Below are positions 23,590-31,771 of a stretch of DNA of 42,624 bases, one piece after another; position 1 is the stretch's first letter, and every line of letters begins with the position of its first letter. A program made the translations under genes and the position numbers. The notes under the pieces are model-generated. The model saw nothing but the letters and a program-made list of their open reading frames with translations, did not search any database and had not been told where the DNA came from. Source of the stretch: DASYSL01 sp036003365 (lineage in GTDB: Bacteria > Eisenbacteria > RBG-16-71-46 > DASYSL01); contig DASYSL010000048.1 of the NCBI GenBank assembly GCA_036003365.1, forward strand, positions 1-42,624, given 5' to 3'.

Positions 23590-26415
23590 TCAACGCAGCA
23601 TGACGAAGCTCGCCTTGGCACTCGTGCCCGCAAAGTCGAGCCGCGCGTAGTAGATGCCAGCCGCGAGCTGGCGTCCGTGCGCGTCGCGGCCATCGAAGGG
23701 GAGCGACTGCGGCCCGGCTGCGAGCGCGCCATCGAGCAGCACCCGCACCTCGCGTCCGCGCGGATCGTAGAGCGCGAGCTTGGCGCGCCCGGGAGCGGGC
23801 AGCTGGAAGGCGAACGAGGACTGACCGCGGAACGGATTGGGATGCGCGCCGGCGAAGGCGAGGGTGCCCGGACGCGGTGGCCCGCTCACCGCGACCGTGG
23901 GCGTCGAGTTGGGGTTGGCGGGATCGGAGCCGGCGTCGATCTCGTCGCGGTCGAGAGAGCCATCGCGGTCGCGATCCACCGCCGCGCGCACGCCCGTGCC
24001 CTTGAATACGCCGCTCCACGTGAGCACGTTGCCGCCCGTGGCGAGGAGCCGCATCTGATCCGGCGTGAGACCGGCCTCGGCGGCACGGTCGGAGTGGAAG
24101 AGGCCGTCCACCTCGAGCACGTAGCCGCGCTGCAATCCGCCCACCACGCCCTGCACGATGACGTCGCAATTGCCAGCCTGGAACTGAGTATTGAGCAGGG
24201 ACTCGTCGGAGATCGCCTGGGCCGAGCCCGCGCTCGAGGCGTCGAGCGTGAACTGATAGCCCACCGTGGGTGCGGTGCCGGTGTCGAAAGAGAGCAGGAA
24301 GGCTTCGATGTCGCGGCGCTGCGGATCGCCAGCCGGAAAGTTGAACACCGGGAGCTTGAGGAAGTCGAACAGGTTGTCCACGGTGCCGTCGTGAATGAAG
24401 CCGACGCCGCGCTTGTTCTGCGCGTTCAGGCTGTCGCGGAACCCGGTCTTCACGTACAGGTTGCGCAGCTCGGGCACCTTGAAGTCCTGCGTCTCGTTGA
24501 GCGCGTTCGCGTCCACCAGCTGACCGTTGGTGCCATGGGGGAGGCTGTGGCAGCTCGCGCAGCGCAGGAGGCCGTCATGCACATCGTTGGCGAACGACGC
24601 CGCGCCGCGCGCCGCGCTCGCCTGGCCGAGCGGTGCCTGGGCGAAGCTCCGGTCCAGGTTCTGCCGCGGGTTGGCCGGGAAATGCACGCTCTTCACGAAG
24701 GCGTCGAACTGCGCGAACTCTCCCGCCGTGAGCTGGCGGTCGTTGCCGAGCAAGCTCACGAAGGCGGGGTTGAACTTGTCGAGCCCGGTGCGGTCGCCGC
24801 GCCAGTGGAAGGGCTCCGTGTCCTGAATGCCGCGCAGCGTCTGCGTGGTCATCGGACCCTTCATGGGATGGATGGGTTTGAGGAAAGGATCGATCTGCCC
24901 GCTGGGGTAATTGGGATCGTTCACGTGAACGATCGCGCCTTGCGGGTCGCCCAGATCCCAGGCGATGGCGTCCAGGTTGGTGAACACGTGGCAGCTGCCG
25001 CACGCCAGATCGCCGTGGCCCGAGGTGACCCGGGCGTCGTACTGGAACTGCCGCCCCTGCTTGATGTCGTCGGGCGTCGGGTCGAAGCCGTCGAGACCGA
25101 TGGGCAGGACCGCGATCTGGATCTCCGAGCCCAGGTTCACCACCGACACCGTGTTGTCGAAGCGGTTCACCACATAGAGCTGATTGCGCGTCGCGTCGAA
25201 CGCCACGCCCGAAGGTCCGCCGCCCACGGCGATCCGGTTGAGCACGTTGCCCGCGGCGTCGATCACGCCCACCAGGCTCGAGCCGAAGGCGGCCAGGTAG
25301 CCGCGCGTGCCGGAGGCGTTCCAGGCGAGATCGAGCGGCAGCGCCAACGACTGATCGCGCTCCGCCGCCGGGCCGGGAATGACGGCGTAATTGATGTGCT
25401 TGTTCAGGTGCACGGTGTCGACCACCGCGGGCGCGGCCGGATCGACGATCGAGACGCGATTCTTGTAGAAGCGCCCTTTCAGGTTGGGCTCGAAGCGCGT
25501 CAGGTTGAGAGCGTCTTCGTTGGTCACGTAGACCTTCTGATTGCCCGGGTTCCACGCCGCATTGAAGTTCACCGTGCCCACGCCGGACGCCTGGCCGGTG
25601 ATGGCGCGCGCGTTGGCGTCGAGGATCACGAGACCGTAGTCGGTGACGTTGTAGTTCACCGCCCCGTTCCAATTGCCGCCGGTCTCGTCGAGCCAGTTGG
25701 CGCCCACGCGCTTGACGATGAGGCCCACTTGCGGCGCCGAGTCGGCGATCGCCGGCGTCGGCGCGGGCACCGGCGGCGGCGGACCGCCCAGGGCGCCCAC
25801 CTCCTCGAACGGCACCACCGTGGTGCGGTTCCCCGCCTCCTGGATGGTGACGTAGACCTGCGTGCGCGCCGCGTTGGTGGACAGGGCGCGCGGGTGGCGT
25901 CCGGGCATGGCGAGCGTGCTGGGCGGCGTGGTGAGGCTCGCCGGGTCGTAGACCTTGACCGCGTCTTCCTGGGACACGCACACGAAGGCGCGCACGCCGC
26001 TCGTCGTGCCCGCGAAGACCACGTCGGTGGGCTCGTCGCCAACCCGGAGCGTGCGCACCACGGCGCCCTGCGACACGCTCACGATGCTCACATCATCGGA
26101 GACGTTGTTCACCACCCACACTTCGTCGTTGTCGCGCGGGGCCACGGAAACGGGCTCGATGCCGACCGGGATCTCCTTTTCGAGAACGGGCGCGCCCGTG
26201 GCCAGCGAGAAGACCGAAAGCCGCATGTCGGGCGTGTTGACGACGAAGAGATGGGAGCCGTCGGGCGAGAGCGCGACCGGATGCACGTGCCCGCTCTCGA
26301 AATTCACGAAGTCGCCCGGCGGCAGGGGGGCCTGCGACGAGAGACGGCTCGCGAAGAAGAAGAGGCCCAGGACGGAAGCCACCACGCCCGAGGCGACGAC
26401 GACGGCACGACGCAT
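23590..26415 (-). CDS. Secreted beta-propeller / di-heme cytochrome c protein with FlgD-like sorting tail
   Basis: The 941-residue protein has a signal anchor/peptide (RRAVVVASGVVASVLGLFFF). Residues ~40-440 are a YVTN/YncE-like propeller (VALSPDGSHLFVVNTPDMRL, VWVVNNVSDDVSIVSV, GVAFDATRNQLYVVNRFDNT). Residues ~450-710 form a cytochrome c peroxidase/MauG-like region with two heme motifs, CGSCH (472-476) and CASCH (619-623). An EF-hand/thrombospondin-3-like loop (DRDRDGSLDRDEIDAGSDPA) precedes a tail with AHPNPFRGQ, LALYDPRGREVRVL, AAGIYYARLDF and FVMLR. ATG at 26415 matches the signal sequence; longer frame upstream is unlikely. It probably performs redox chemistry outside the cell or on the surface; electron partner unknown. 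Confidence 0.85.
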   Translation of the reverse strand: MRRAVVVASGVVASVLGLFFFASRLSSQAPLPPGDFVNFESGHVHPVALSPDGSHLFVVNTPDMRLSVFSLATGAPVLEKEIPVGIEPVSVAPRDNDEVWVVNNVSDDVSIVSVSQGAVVRTLRVGDEPTDVVFAGTTSGVRAFVCVSQEDAVKVYDPASLTTPPSTLAMPGRHPRALSTNAARTQVYVTIQEAGNRTTVVPFEEVGALGGPPPPVPAPTPAIADSAPQVGLIVKRVGANWLDETGGNWNGAVNYNVTDYGLVILDANARAITGQASGVGTVNFNAAWNPGNQKVYVTNEDALNLTRFEPNLKGRFYKNRVSIVDPAAPAVVDTVHLNKHINYAVIPGPAAERDQSLALPLDLAWNASGTRGYLAAFGSSLVGVIDAAGNVLNRIAVGGGPSGVAFDATRNQLYVVNRFDNTVSVVNLGSEIQIAVLPIGLDGFDPTPDDIKQGRQFQYDARVTSGHGDLACGSCHVFTNLDAIAWDLGDPQGAIVHVNDPNYPSGQIDPFLKPIHPMKGPMTTQTLRGIQDTEPFHWRGDRTGLDKFNPAFVSLLGNDRQLTAGEFAQFDAFVKSVHFPANPRQNLDRSFAQAPLGQASAARGAASFANDVHDGLLRCASCHSLPHGTNGQLVDANALNETQDFKVPELRNLYVKTGFRDSLNAQNKRGVGFIHDGTVDNLFDFLKLPVFNFPAGDPQRRDIEAFLLSFDTGTAPTVGYQFTLDASSAGSAQAISDESLLNTQFQAGNCDVIVQGVVGGLQRGYVLEVDGLFHSDRAAEAGLTPDQMRLLATGGNVLTWSGVFKGTGVRAAVDRDRDGSLDRDEIDAGSDPANPNSTPTVAVSGPPRPGTLAFAGAHPNPFRGQSSFAFQLPAPGRAKLALYDPRGREVRVLLDGALAAGPQSLPFDGRDAHGRQLAAGIYYARLDFAGTSAKASFVMLR

Positions 26416-26449
26416 TGAAATGGGACCTCGCGCCCCGGGGGAGGGGAAA

Positions 26450-26478
26450 ACCCGAGGCATGAAGGGGAGCCCTCGGGT
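26450..26478 (-). promoter_or_regulatory. Terminator-like hairpin in the leader of the cytochrome gene
   Basis: ACCCGAGG and CCTCGGGT pair across a 13-base loop; on the minus strand the hairpin is followed by a TTTT run. It lies 35 bases upstream of the cytochrome start codon in the divergent gap 26416-26585, where no upstream minus-strand gene needs terminating. It may therefore be an attenuator or mRNA-stability element. Confidence 0.4.
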
Positions 26479-26585
26479 AAGGTACGAACGCCAAAGTTTA
26501 GCGCCTCGGCGGCGGCCTGGCCAGAGCGGGAGCCGCCGCGTTGGCGCCCGCGGCACCGCGCTTCGCCCCATTTCCGGAGAACCGA

Positions 26586-27614
26586 ATGCCCCATCGCATG
26601 CAGAACCCCCGCGGCGTGGTCGTCCGGCACCGTTTCGCGAGTCGCGCTCTGCGCGGCAACCCGCTCGGCGACCCGGCGGAAAGGGACGTCTACGTCTACC
26701 TGCCGCCCGGCTACGACACGCTGGCGGCGCGCGAGCGGCGCTATCCGGTGGTCTTCGTGCTCGCGGGCTACACCGGGCGGGGCGTCATGCTGCTGCAGTC
26801 GAGCGGCTGGAACGAGGGGCTCGACCGCCGGCTGGACCGGATGATCGGCGAGGGCCGCGTGCGGCCGCTGATCGCCGTGTTCCCCGATTGCTTCACGCGC
26901 TGGGGCGGGAGCCAGTACGTCGATTCGACCGCCACCGGCCGCTACGAGACCTACCTCATCGACGAGCTGGTGCCCTGGGTCGACGCGACGTTTCGCACCC
27001 TGCCCGGGTCCAAGCACCGCGCCATCGCCGGCAAGTCGAGCGGCGGCTACGGCGCCATGATCCAGGGCATGCGCCATCCCGAGGTCTTCGGCAGCGTGGT
27101 CTGCCATTCGGGCGACGCCGCCTTCGAGTATTGCTACCTGCCGGACTTCCCTCATTTCTTGAACCAGACGCGCCAGCACGGCGGGGTTGCCGGGTTCGTC
27201 CGCGCCTTCGATCACGCGCCCAAGAAGACCATGCCGCTGATCCAGGCCATGAACATCCTGGCCATGGCTTCGAGCTACTCGCCCAATCCAAGGCGCAAGA
27301 CCACCTTCGGCATCGAGCTGCCCTTCGACCTCGAAACCGGTGAGATCATTCCCGAGATCTGGCGCCGCTGGCTGGCGCACGATCCGGTGCGCCTGGTGCG
27401 CCGCTCCCAGGGCCGCCTGAAGAAGCTGCGCTTCCTGTTCCTCGATTGCGGGCTGCGCGACGAGTTCAACCTGCAGTGGGGGGCGCGCATCCTGTCGCGC
27501 GAGCTGTCGCGCCACGGCGTGCGCCACGTCCACCAGGAGTTCGACGACGGCCACATGGACGTCGCCTACCGCTACGAAGTTTCGTTTCCTCTCTTGTCGA
27601 AGCATCTGGGATGA
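26586..27614 (+). CDS. Alpha/beta-hydrolase esterase (esterase D / enterochelin-esterase-like)
   Basis: The 342-residue protein has RDVYVYLPPGYD, RYPVVFVLAGYTGRG, the nucleophile elbow AGKSSGGYGAM (Ser151) and DGHMDVAYR near the C-terminus, supplying the catalytic His. This is the layout of the esterase D/antigen-85-like superfamily. No signal peptide is evident, so it acts in the cytoplasm. ATG at 26586 is preceded by CCGGAGAA, a good ribosome-binding site. Its stop overlaps the start of the dehydrogenase gene (ATGA), forming a two-gene operon. It may hydrolyse a carboxylic or sugar ester; the actual substrate is unknown. Confidence 0.85.
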   Translation: MPHRMQNPRGVVVRHRFASRALRGNPLGDPAERDVYVYLPPGYDTLAARERRYPVVFVLAGYTGRGVMLLQSSGWNEGLDRRLDRMIGEGRVRPLIAVFPDCFTRWGGSQYVDSTATGRYETYLIDELVPWVDATFRTLPGSKHRAIAGKSSGGYGAMIQGMRHPEVFGSVVCHSGDAAFEYCYLPDFPHFLNQTRQHGGVAGFVRAFDHAPKKTMPLIQAMNILAMASSYSPNPRRKTTFGIELPFDLETGEIIPEIWRRWLAHDPVRLVRRSQGRLKKLRFLFLDCGLRDEFNLQWGARILSRELSRHGVRHVHQEFDDGHMDVAYRYEVSFPLLSKHLG

Positions 27615-28738
27615 AAACCGGGCTCGCCGTCCTGGCGCTGGCTCTGGCGCTGGTCTCCACGGGCGCCTGCGCGACCGCCACCGAAGGCGACCGGGTCGCC
27701 GCACGGCTCGTGGTGCCGCGTGGCTTCGCCGTCGATCTCTTCGCCGACAACCTGCCGGACGTGCGCTTCCTGGCGGTCGGACCGGGGGGAACGATCCTGG
27801 CGACGCTCACGCGACAGGGGCGCGTGGTCGAGCTGCCCGACGCCAATCACGACGGCCGCGCCGACCGCATCGTGTCGGTGGCCGACGGGCTCGACCTGCC
27901 GCACGGCATCGAGTTCCATGCCGGCTCTCTGTGGGTCGCCGAGACGGGACGCGTCATCCAGTTCCCCGGCTACAAGGGGGGCAAGGCCGGCGCGTATCGC
28001 GTGATCGTTCGCGACCTGCCGGCGGGTGGCGGGCACTTCACGCGCACGCTCACCTTCGGCCCCAAGGACGGGCTGCTCTACGTGGCGGTGGGCTCGTCAT
28101 GCAACTTGTGCGTCGAGAAGGATCGGCGGCGCGCCGCGGTGCTGCGCTTCCAGCCCGACGGCTCGCGCGGCGAGGTCTTCGCCAAGGGGCTCCGCAACGC
28201 CGTGGGCCTGGCGTGGAATCCGGCCAACGGCGAGCTGTGGGCGACGAGCAACGAGCGCGACATGCTGGGCGATGACCTGCCGCCCGAGGAGATCGTCGAC
28301 GTGCTCAAGGCGGGCGGCGATTACGGCTGGCCGTACTGCTACGGCGATCGCATCCCCAATCCCGAGTACCACGATGCCGCGCGCTGCGCGATGACCATTC
28401 CGCCCGCGCTCACCGACACGGCGCACTCGGCACCGCTTGGCTGCACGTTCTACAGCGGCACAGCATTTCCGGCCGAGTACCGCGGCGACTATTTCGTGTG
28501 CTATCACGGCTCGTGGAACCGCTCGCGTCCGACCGGCTATCGCGTGGTGCGCGTGCGCGTGCGGGACGGCAAGCCCGCCGGCATCGAGCATTTTGTCGAC
28601 GGCTTTCTGCCGGGCGGTCGCGAGCCCATCGGCCGGCCGGTCGACGTGCTCACGGCACCCGACGGCAGCCTGCTCGTCTCAGACGACTTCGGTGGCAGGA
28701 TCTTCCGCGTGCATTGGGTGGGAAGCGCGCGCCGCTGA
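27611..28738 (+). CDS. PQQ-dependent sugar dehydrogenase-like lipoprotein
   Basis: The 375-residue protein has a lipoprotein-type signal (LAVLALALALVSTGAC, Cys20) and a six-bladed propeller of the soluble glucose/sorbosone dehydrogenase family. Supporting segments are VPRGFAVDLFADNLPDVRFL, DGLDLPHGIEFH, LYVAVGSSCNLCVEKD, AKGLRNAVGLAWNP, ELWATSNERDMLGDDLPPEE, GGDYGWPYCYG and VSDDFGGRIFRV. It would oxidise sugars or alcohols in the periplasm with PQQ, if the cofactor is made or imported. Some family members do not bind PQQ, so activity is not certain. It is translationally coupled to the esterase. The 32-base gap to the convergent YbjN-like gene has a weak CCGCG/CGCGG hairpin followed by a T run. 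Confidence 0.85.
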   Translation: MKTGLAVLALALALVSTGACATATEGDRVAARLVVPRGFAVDLFADNLPDVRFLAVGPGGTILATLTRQGRVVELPDANHDGRADRIVSVADGLDLPHGIEFHAGSLWVAETGRVIQFPGYKGGKAGAYRVIVRDLPAGGGHFTRTLTFGPKDGLLYVAVGSSCNLCVEKDRRRAAVLRFQPDGSRGEVFAKGLRNAVGLAWNPANGELWATSNERDMLGDDLPPEEIVDVLKAGGDYGWPYCYGDRIPNPEYHDAARCAMTIPPALTDTAHSAPLGCTFYSGTAFPAEYRGDYFVCYHGSWNRSRPTGYRVVRVRVRDGKPAGIEHFVDGFLPGGREPIGRPVDVLTAPDGSLLVSDDFGGRIFRVHWVGSARR

Positions 28739-28770
28739 CCGCGTGCGTGGCCTGCGCGGCGTTCAGTTTT

Positions 28771-29220
28771 TCAGTCCGACTCTTCTTCCTCTTCGCCGCC
28801 CGCTTCGTACTCCCGCAAGGCTTCTTCGTCTTCGTCGTCCAGGCCGAACACGAGGTCGGTCGAGGCGTAGGTCGTGCCCGTGTTCTTGACCAGCGTCACC
28901 ACCTGATCGAGGAAGAGGCCGAGATCGTCGGAGACCAGGGTCGAGAGCGGGTGCACGAAGAGCGACCACAGCTCCTCGCCGCGCAGCGCGAACTTGGCGT
29001 CCAGGGCGCGGTCGAAGTTGGCGCGCAGCAGGAGGGCCAGGAAGTCGGGATCGAGCTCCTTGAGCTCGCCGATCGGCGCCATGAGCCGGAGGCGGTTGTG
29101 CTCCTCGTCACAGAGCACATAGATCGGCACTTCGCCGCGGTTTCCCCGCCAGAAGCCAGGGCGCCCGTCGAGATCGGTGAGCAGGGAAGGAAGCAGGGCC
29201 TCGATCGTCTTCAAGTTCAT
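28771..29220 (-). CDS. YbjN-domain protein
   Basis: The 149-residue cytoplasmic protein has VPIYVLCDEEHNRLRLMAPI, ELKELDPDFLALLLRANFDR and LWSLFVHPLSTLVSDDLG, matching the YbjN/type III secretion chaperone-like fold. The C-terminal ~25 residues are strongly acidic (LDDEDEEALREYE then a run of Glu). Members are small chaperone-like or regulatory proteins of poorly known role. ATG at 29220 with a GGAGGA-like site upstream. It stands alone, convergent with the dehydrogenase and divergent from the lectin gene; the 190-base gap to the lectin has no definite feature apart from the lectin's ribosome-binding site. Confidence 0.75.
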   Translation of the reverse strand: MNLKTIEALLPSLLTDLDGRPGFWRGNRGEVPIYVLCDEEHNRLRLMAPIGELKELDPDFLALLLRANFDRALDAKFALRGEELWSLFVHPLSTLVSDDLGLFLDQVVTLVKNTGTTYASTDLVFGLDDEDEEALREYEAGGEEEEESD

Positions 29221-29410
29221 CCGATTCCTCCAGGTACGGCGCGCCTGGGAAACAAACCCATCCTACACCCGCGGGGGTCGCGCGCACGCGCAAAAAGGGA
29301 ACCTGAATTCCCGGTGAAAACCCGCGGCGCGGACAAGACACGTTCGTGGCTGCTATGTTCCTGCTTCGAGCGCGGCCACACGAACCCCGGCGGCGCGGAA
29401 GGAGTCGAAC

Positions 29411-29860
29411 GTGACGAGACCCTGGGCCTGGATCGCTGTCGCGCCTTTGCTTGGCTTCGCGTTTTCCGCGGCCGCCGCCGATGCGCTGGTGCACCGCAAG
29501 CTCATGGTGGCGGCGATCAACGACGACTGGGCTCGCACCGGCATCGTGGTGGAGCCGGGCCAGCTCGTGGTGATCATCGCCGAGGGCAAGGTGAAGCTGC
29601 GCACGGTCAACGAGGGCGACGGCGTCGGGCCGCAAGGCATGGACAACGGCTCCGGCCGGCTGGAAGGAAAGATCGGCGGCGCGTCACCGTTCTTCGTCGG
29701 CTCGAGCATCGCCTTCTACGCCAAGGATTCGGGCATGCTCAAGCTGCGCATCAAGGACAAGCGCTACGACGACAACATGGGCGGCTTCAACGTGAAAGTG
29801 CTGGTGATGAAGCCGTCCGAGATCCCGCCGGCCACCGACGTGCCGGCCGAGAGCCAGTAG
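29411..29860 (+). CDS. Secreted PA-IL (LecA)-like lectin domain protein
   Basis: The 149-residue protein has a signal peptide (PWAWIAVAPLLGFAFSAAAA). The mature ~120 residues are beta-rich with TGIVVEPGQLVVIIAEGKVK, GRLEGKIG, PFFVGSSIAFYAKDSGMLKL and YDDNMGGFNV (119-128). The last motif resembles the calcium/galactose-binding loop of Pseudomonas PA-IL, where Asp and Asn bind calcium and sugar hydroxyls. The GTG start follows GGAAGGAG. Residues after ~135 form a short Pro-rich tail. It may bind galactosides outside the cell or serve as an adhesin; alternatively it is just a LecA-fold domain without sugar binding. The next gene starts 28 bases later, possibly in the same operon. Confidence 0.7.
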   Translation: MTRPWAWIAVAPLLGFAFSAAAADALVHRKLMVAAINDDWARTGIVVEPGQLVVIIAEGKVKLRTVNEGDGVGPQGMDNGSGRLEGKIGGASPFFVGSSIAFYAKDSGMLKLRIKDKRYDDNMGGFNVKVLVMKPSEIPPATDVPAESQ

Positions 29861-29888
29861 CCCCGACCCGCTTCGGGAGACCCCATCT

Positions 29889-31277
29889 GTGGACATCCAA
29901 TTCTTGGGCGGCGCCGGGACGGTGACCGGATCGAAGCACCTGCTGCGCTTCGCTGACGCGCAGTGGCTGGTGGATTGCGGGCTCTTCCAAGGCATGAAGG
30001 AGCTGCGCGACCTCAACTGGAAGACGCCGCCGATCCCCGCCGAGCAGCTCACCGGCATCCTGGTCACGCACGCGCACATCGATCACATCGGCTACATGCC
30101 GCGCTTTCTCCAGGGCGCGTTCAAGGGGCCCATCTGGTCGACCAAGGGAACGGCCAAGCTGGCGGGGGTGCTGCTCCCCGATTCGGGGCGGCTGCAGGAA
30201 GAAGAGGCGAATTACCACAACAAGCGCGGCACCTCGAAGCACACGCCGGCGCTTCCGCTCTATACGGGCGACGATGGCGAGAAGACGGCCGCCCGCTTCA
30301 AGGGCGCCGACTTCGGCCAGAAGATCGATCTCGGCAACGGGGCGACCGCCCTCTTTCAGCCGGCGGGTCATATTCTGGGATCGGCGCTGATCCACCTCGA
30401 GATTCCCAACGGCAACGCGCCGCGGAAGATCCTGTTCTCGGGCGACATCGGGCGTTGGGACGCGCCCATCATGCCCGATCCTTCGCCGGTGGGCGACGCC
30501 GATTACGTGATCATGGAAAGCACGTACGGCGATCGCGAGCACTCCGAGGAGTCGCTGCCGGGGCAGCTCGAGTCCGTGGTGAAGGACATGGTGTTGCGCG
30601 GTGGCGTGCTCGTCATCCCGGCCTTCGCGGTGGGACGCACGCAGGAGATGCTCTACCAGCTCGACGCGCTCGAGCGCGCGGGCAAGGTTCCCTCCATGCC
30701 CATCTACGTCGATAGCCCGATGGCGCAGCGCGCCACCGAGATCTACGACGACGCCACGGCGGAGTTCGATCCCGAGATGCAGGCGCTCGTGCGCTCGGGC
30801 AACTCGCCGTTCCGCAATCGCGATCTCCACACCACCGAGAGCGTCGAGGAATCGCGCGCCATCAACCGCGTGAAGGGCCCGGCCATCATCATCTCGGCGA
30901 GCGGCATGGCGACGGCGGGGCGCATCCTGCACCACCTGCGCCGGCGGTTGCCGGACCCGGCGAACACGGTGCTCCTGGTCGGCTATCAGGCATTCGGGAC
31001 GCGCGGGCGCCAGCTGCAGGACGGCGCCCAGACGGTTCGCATCTTCGGCGAGGACGTTCCGGTGCGCGCCAAGGTCGAGACCATCCAGGGCTTCTCGGCG
31101 CACGCCGACGCCGACGGTCTCCTGCGCTGGCTCAAGAGCGCGAGCCATGCGCCCCGGCGCGTGTTCCTGGTGCACGGCGATCCCGGGCCGGCGAAGGTGT
31201 TGTCCGAGCGCATCCAGAAGGAGCTGAGCTGGCCGGTCACCGTGCCGCAGATGGGGGAGACGCACACGCTCGATTGA
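29889..31277 (+). CDS. MBL-fold beta-CASP RNA metallo-hydrolase
   Basis: The 462-residue protein begins MDIQFLGGAGTVTGSKHLL and has THAHIDHIGYMPR (metal ligands in HAHIDH, 61-66), GHILGSALIHLE, FSGDIGR and, in the beta-CASP insertion, IMESTYGDREH, VIPAFAVGRTQEML and IIISASGMATAGRILHHL, then QGFSAHAD with a late His motif. This is the CPSF73/Ysh1-like bacterial RNase family, probably a cytoplasmic endonuclease or 5'-exonuclease acting on RNA. The GTG start at 29889 follows GGGAGA. It ends in a strong terminator at 31308-31347. No partner gene argues for a special substrate. Confidence 0.92.
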   Translation: MDIQFLGGAGTVTGSKHLLRFADAQWLVDCGLFQGMKELRDLNWKTPPIPAEQLTGILVTHAHIDHIGYMPRFLQGAFKGPIWSTKGTAKLAGVLLPDSGRLQEEEANYHNKRGTSKHTPALPLYTGDDGEKTAARFKGADFGQKIDLGNGATALFQPAGHILGSALIHLEIPNGNAPRKILFSGDIGRWDAPIMPDPSPVGDADYVIMESTYGDREHSEESLPGQLESVVKDMVLRGGVLVIPAFAVGRTQEMLYQLDALERAGKVPSMPIYVDSPMAQRATEIYDDATAEFDPEMQALVRSGNSPFRNRDLHTTESVEESRAINRVKGPAIIISASGMATAGRILHHLRRRLPDPANTVLLVGYQAFGTRGRQLQDGAQTVRIFGEDVPVRAKVETIQGFSAHADADGLLRWLKSASHAPRRVFLVHGDPGPAKVLSERIQKELSWPVTVPQMGETHTLD

Positions 31278-31307
31278 GTGAGCGGGCAGAGGGCGTCGAA
31301 AGCGAAC

Positions 31308-31347
31308 AAGAGAAGCCCGCGGGGGTGACGCTCCGCGGGCTTCTCTT
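31308..31347 (+). terminator. Intrinsic terminator after the beta-CASP hydrolase
   Basis: A 15-base perfect stem (AAGAGAAGCCCGCGG with CCGCGGGCTTCTCTT) with a ten-base loop, 31 bases after the stop at 31277. The same stem could also end leftward transcription from the small peptide gene at 31381. Confidence 0.85.
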
Positions 31348-31380
31348 CACGGTTTGGGGCAGGCGTTGGTCAGGCGTTCG

Positions 31381-31590
31381 TTAGACGACCAGGTGCGACA
31401 CGGTCTCCCACAGTGAGCCGCGCTCGAGGCTCAGCCAGAACTTCGCGAATCCGCCACCTTCATCCGAAATCGGCTGGGGACGGGGGATCGGGCGAAGAAC
31501 CGAGGTCGCTCCGGCCTCTCCGGCCGCGAGTCCCATCATCAAGGCGATCATCATGACCGCCGCCACCTTCTTCATGCTCTGGGTCTTCAT
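31381..31590 (-). CDS. Small secreted peptide
   Basis: The 69-residue product has a signal peptide (KKVAAVMMIALMMGLAAGEA, cleavage near GATS) and a mature part of about 40 residues with RPIPRPQPISDEGG then an amphipathic stretch FAKFWLSLERGSLWETVSHL. ATG at 31590 is preceded by AGGAGGG, one of the best ribosome-binding sites in the window, which supports a real gene. It ends with TAA between the hydrolase terminator and the phosphatase gene. No family is recognised; a peptide signal, toxin, or small envelope component are possibilities. Confidence 0.65.
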   Translation of the reverse strand: MKTQSMKKVAAVMMIALMMGLAAGEAGATSVLRPIPRPQPISDEGGGFAKFWLSLERGSLWETVSHLVV

Positions 31591-31670
31591 GGGGAGACCC
31601 TCCTTTCCTCGCAGAGTTCACTGAGCATCAGGCGTGCCGAAACGAAAAGACGAGGAGAATCAATGAGATC

Positions 31671-31695
31671 GGCGCCCGTGACGGCCGCGGGCGCC
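31671..31695 (-). terminator. Possible terminator hairpin after the phosphatase gene
   Basis: GGCGCCCG and CGGGCGCC pair around a nine-base loop, 77 bases past the phosphatase stop at 31772. There is no clear T tract. It could instead belong to the leader of the small peptide gene. Confidence 0.3.
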
Positions 31696-31771
31696 GGGAA
31701 TCCTCATCGGCTGCGGGAGGAGTTGAGGAAGAGAGCTGGCCAACCTGCGCTGGACTTCCGCGGAGAGGCGC

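Noticed and set aside
23677..26418. 913-residue open frame antisense to the cytochrome gene
   Set aside because: Same antisense composition and no recognisable domain, while the minus-strand gene has heme motifs and a propeller.
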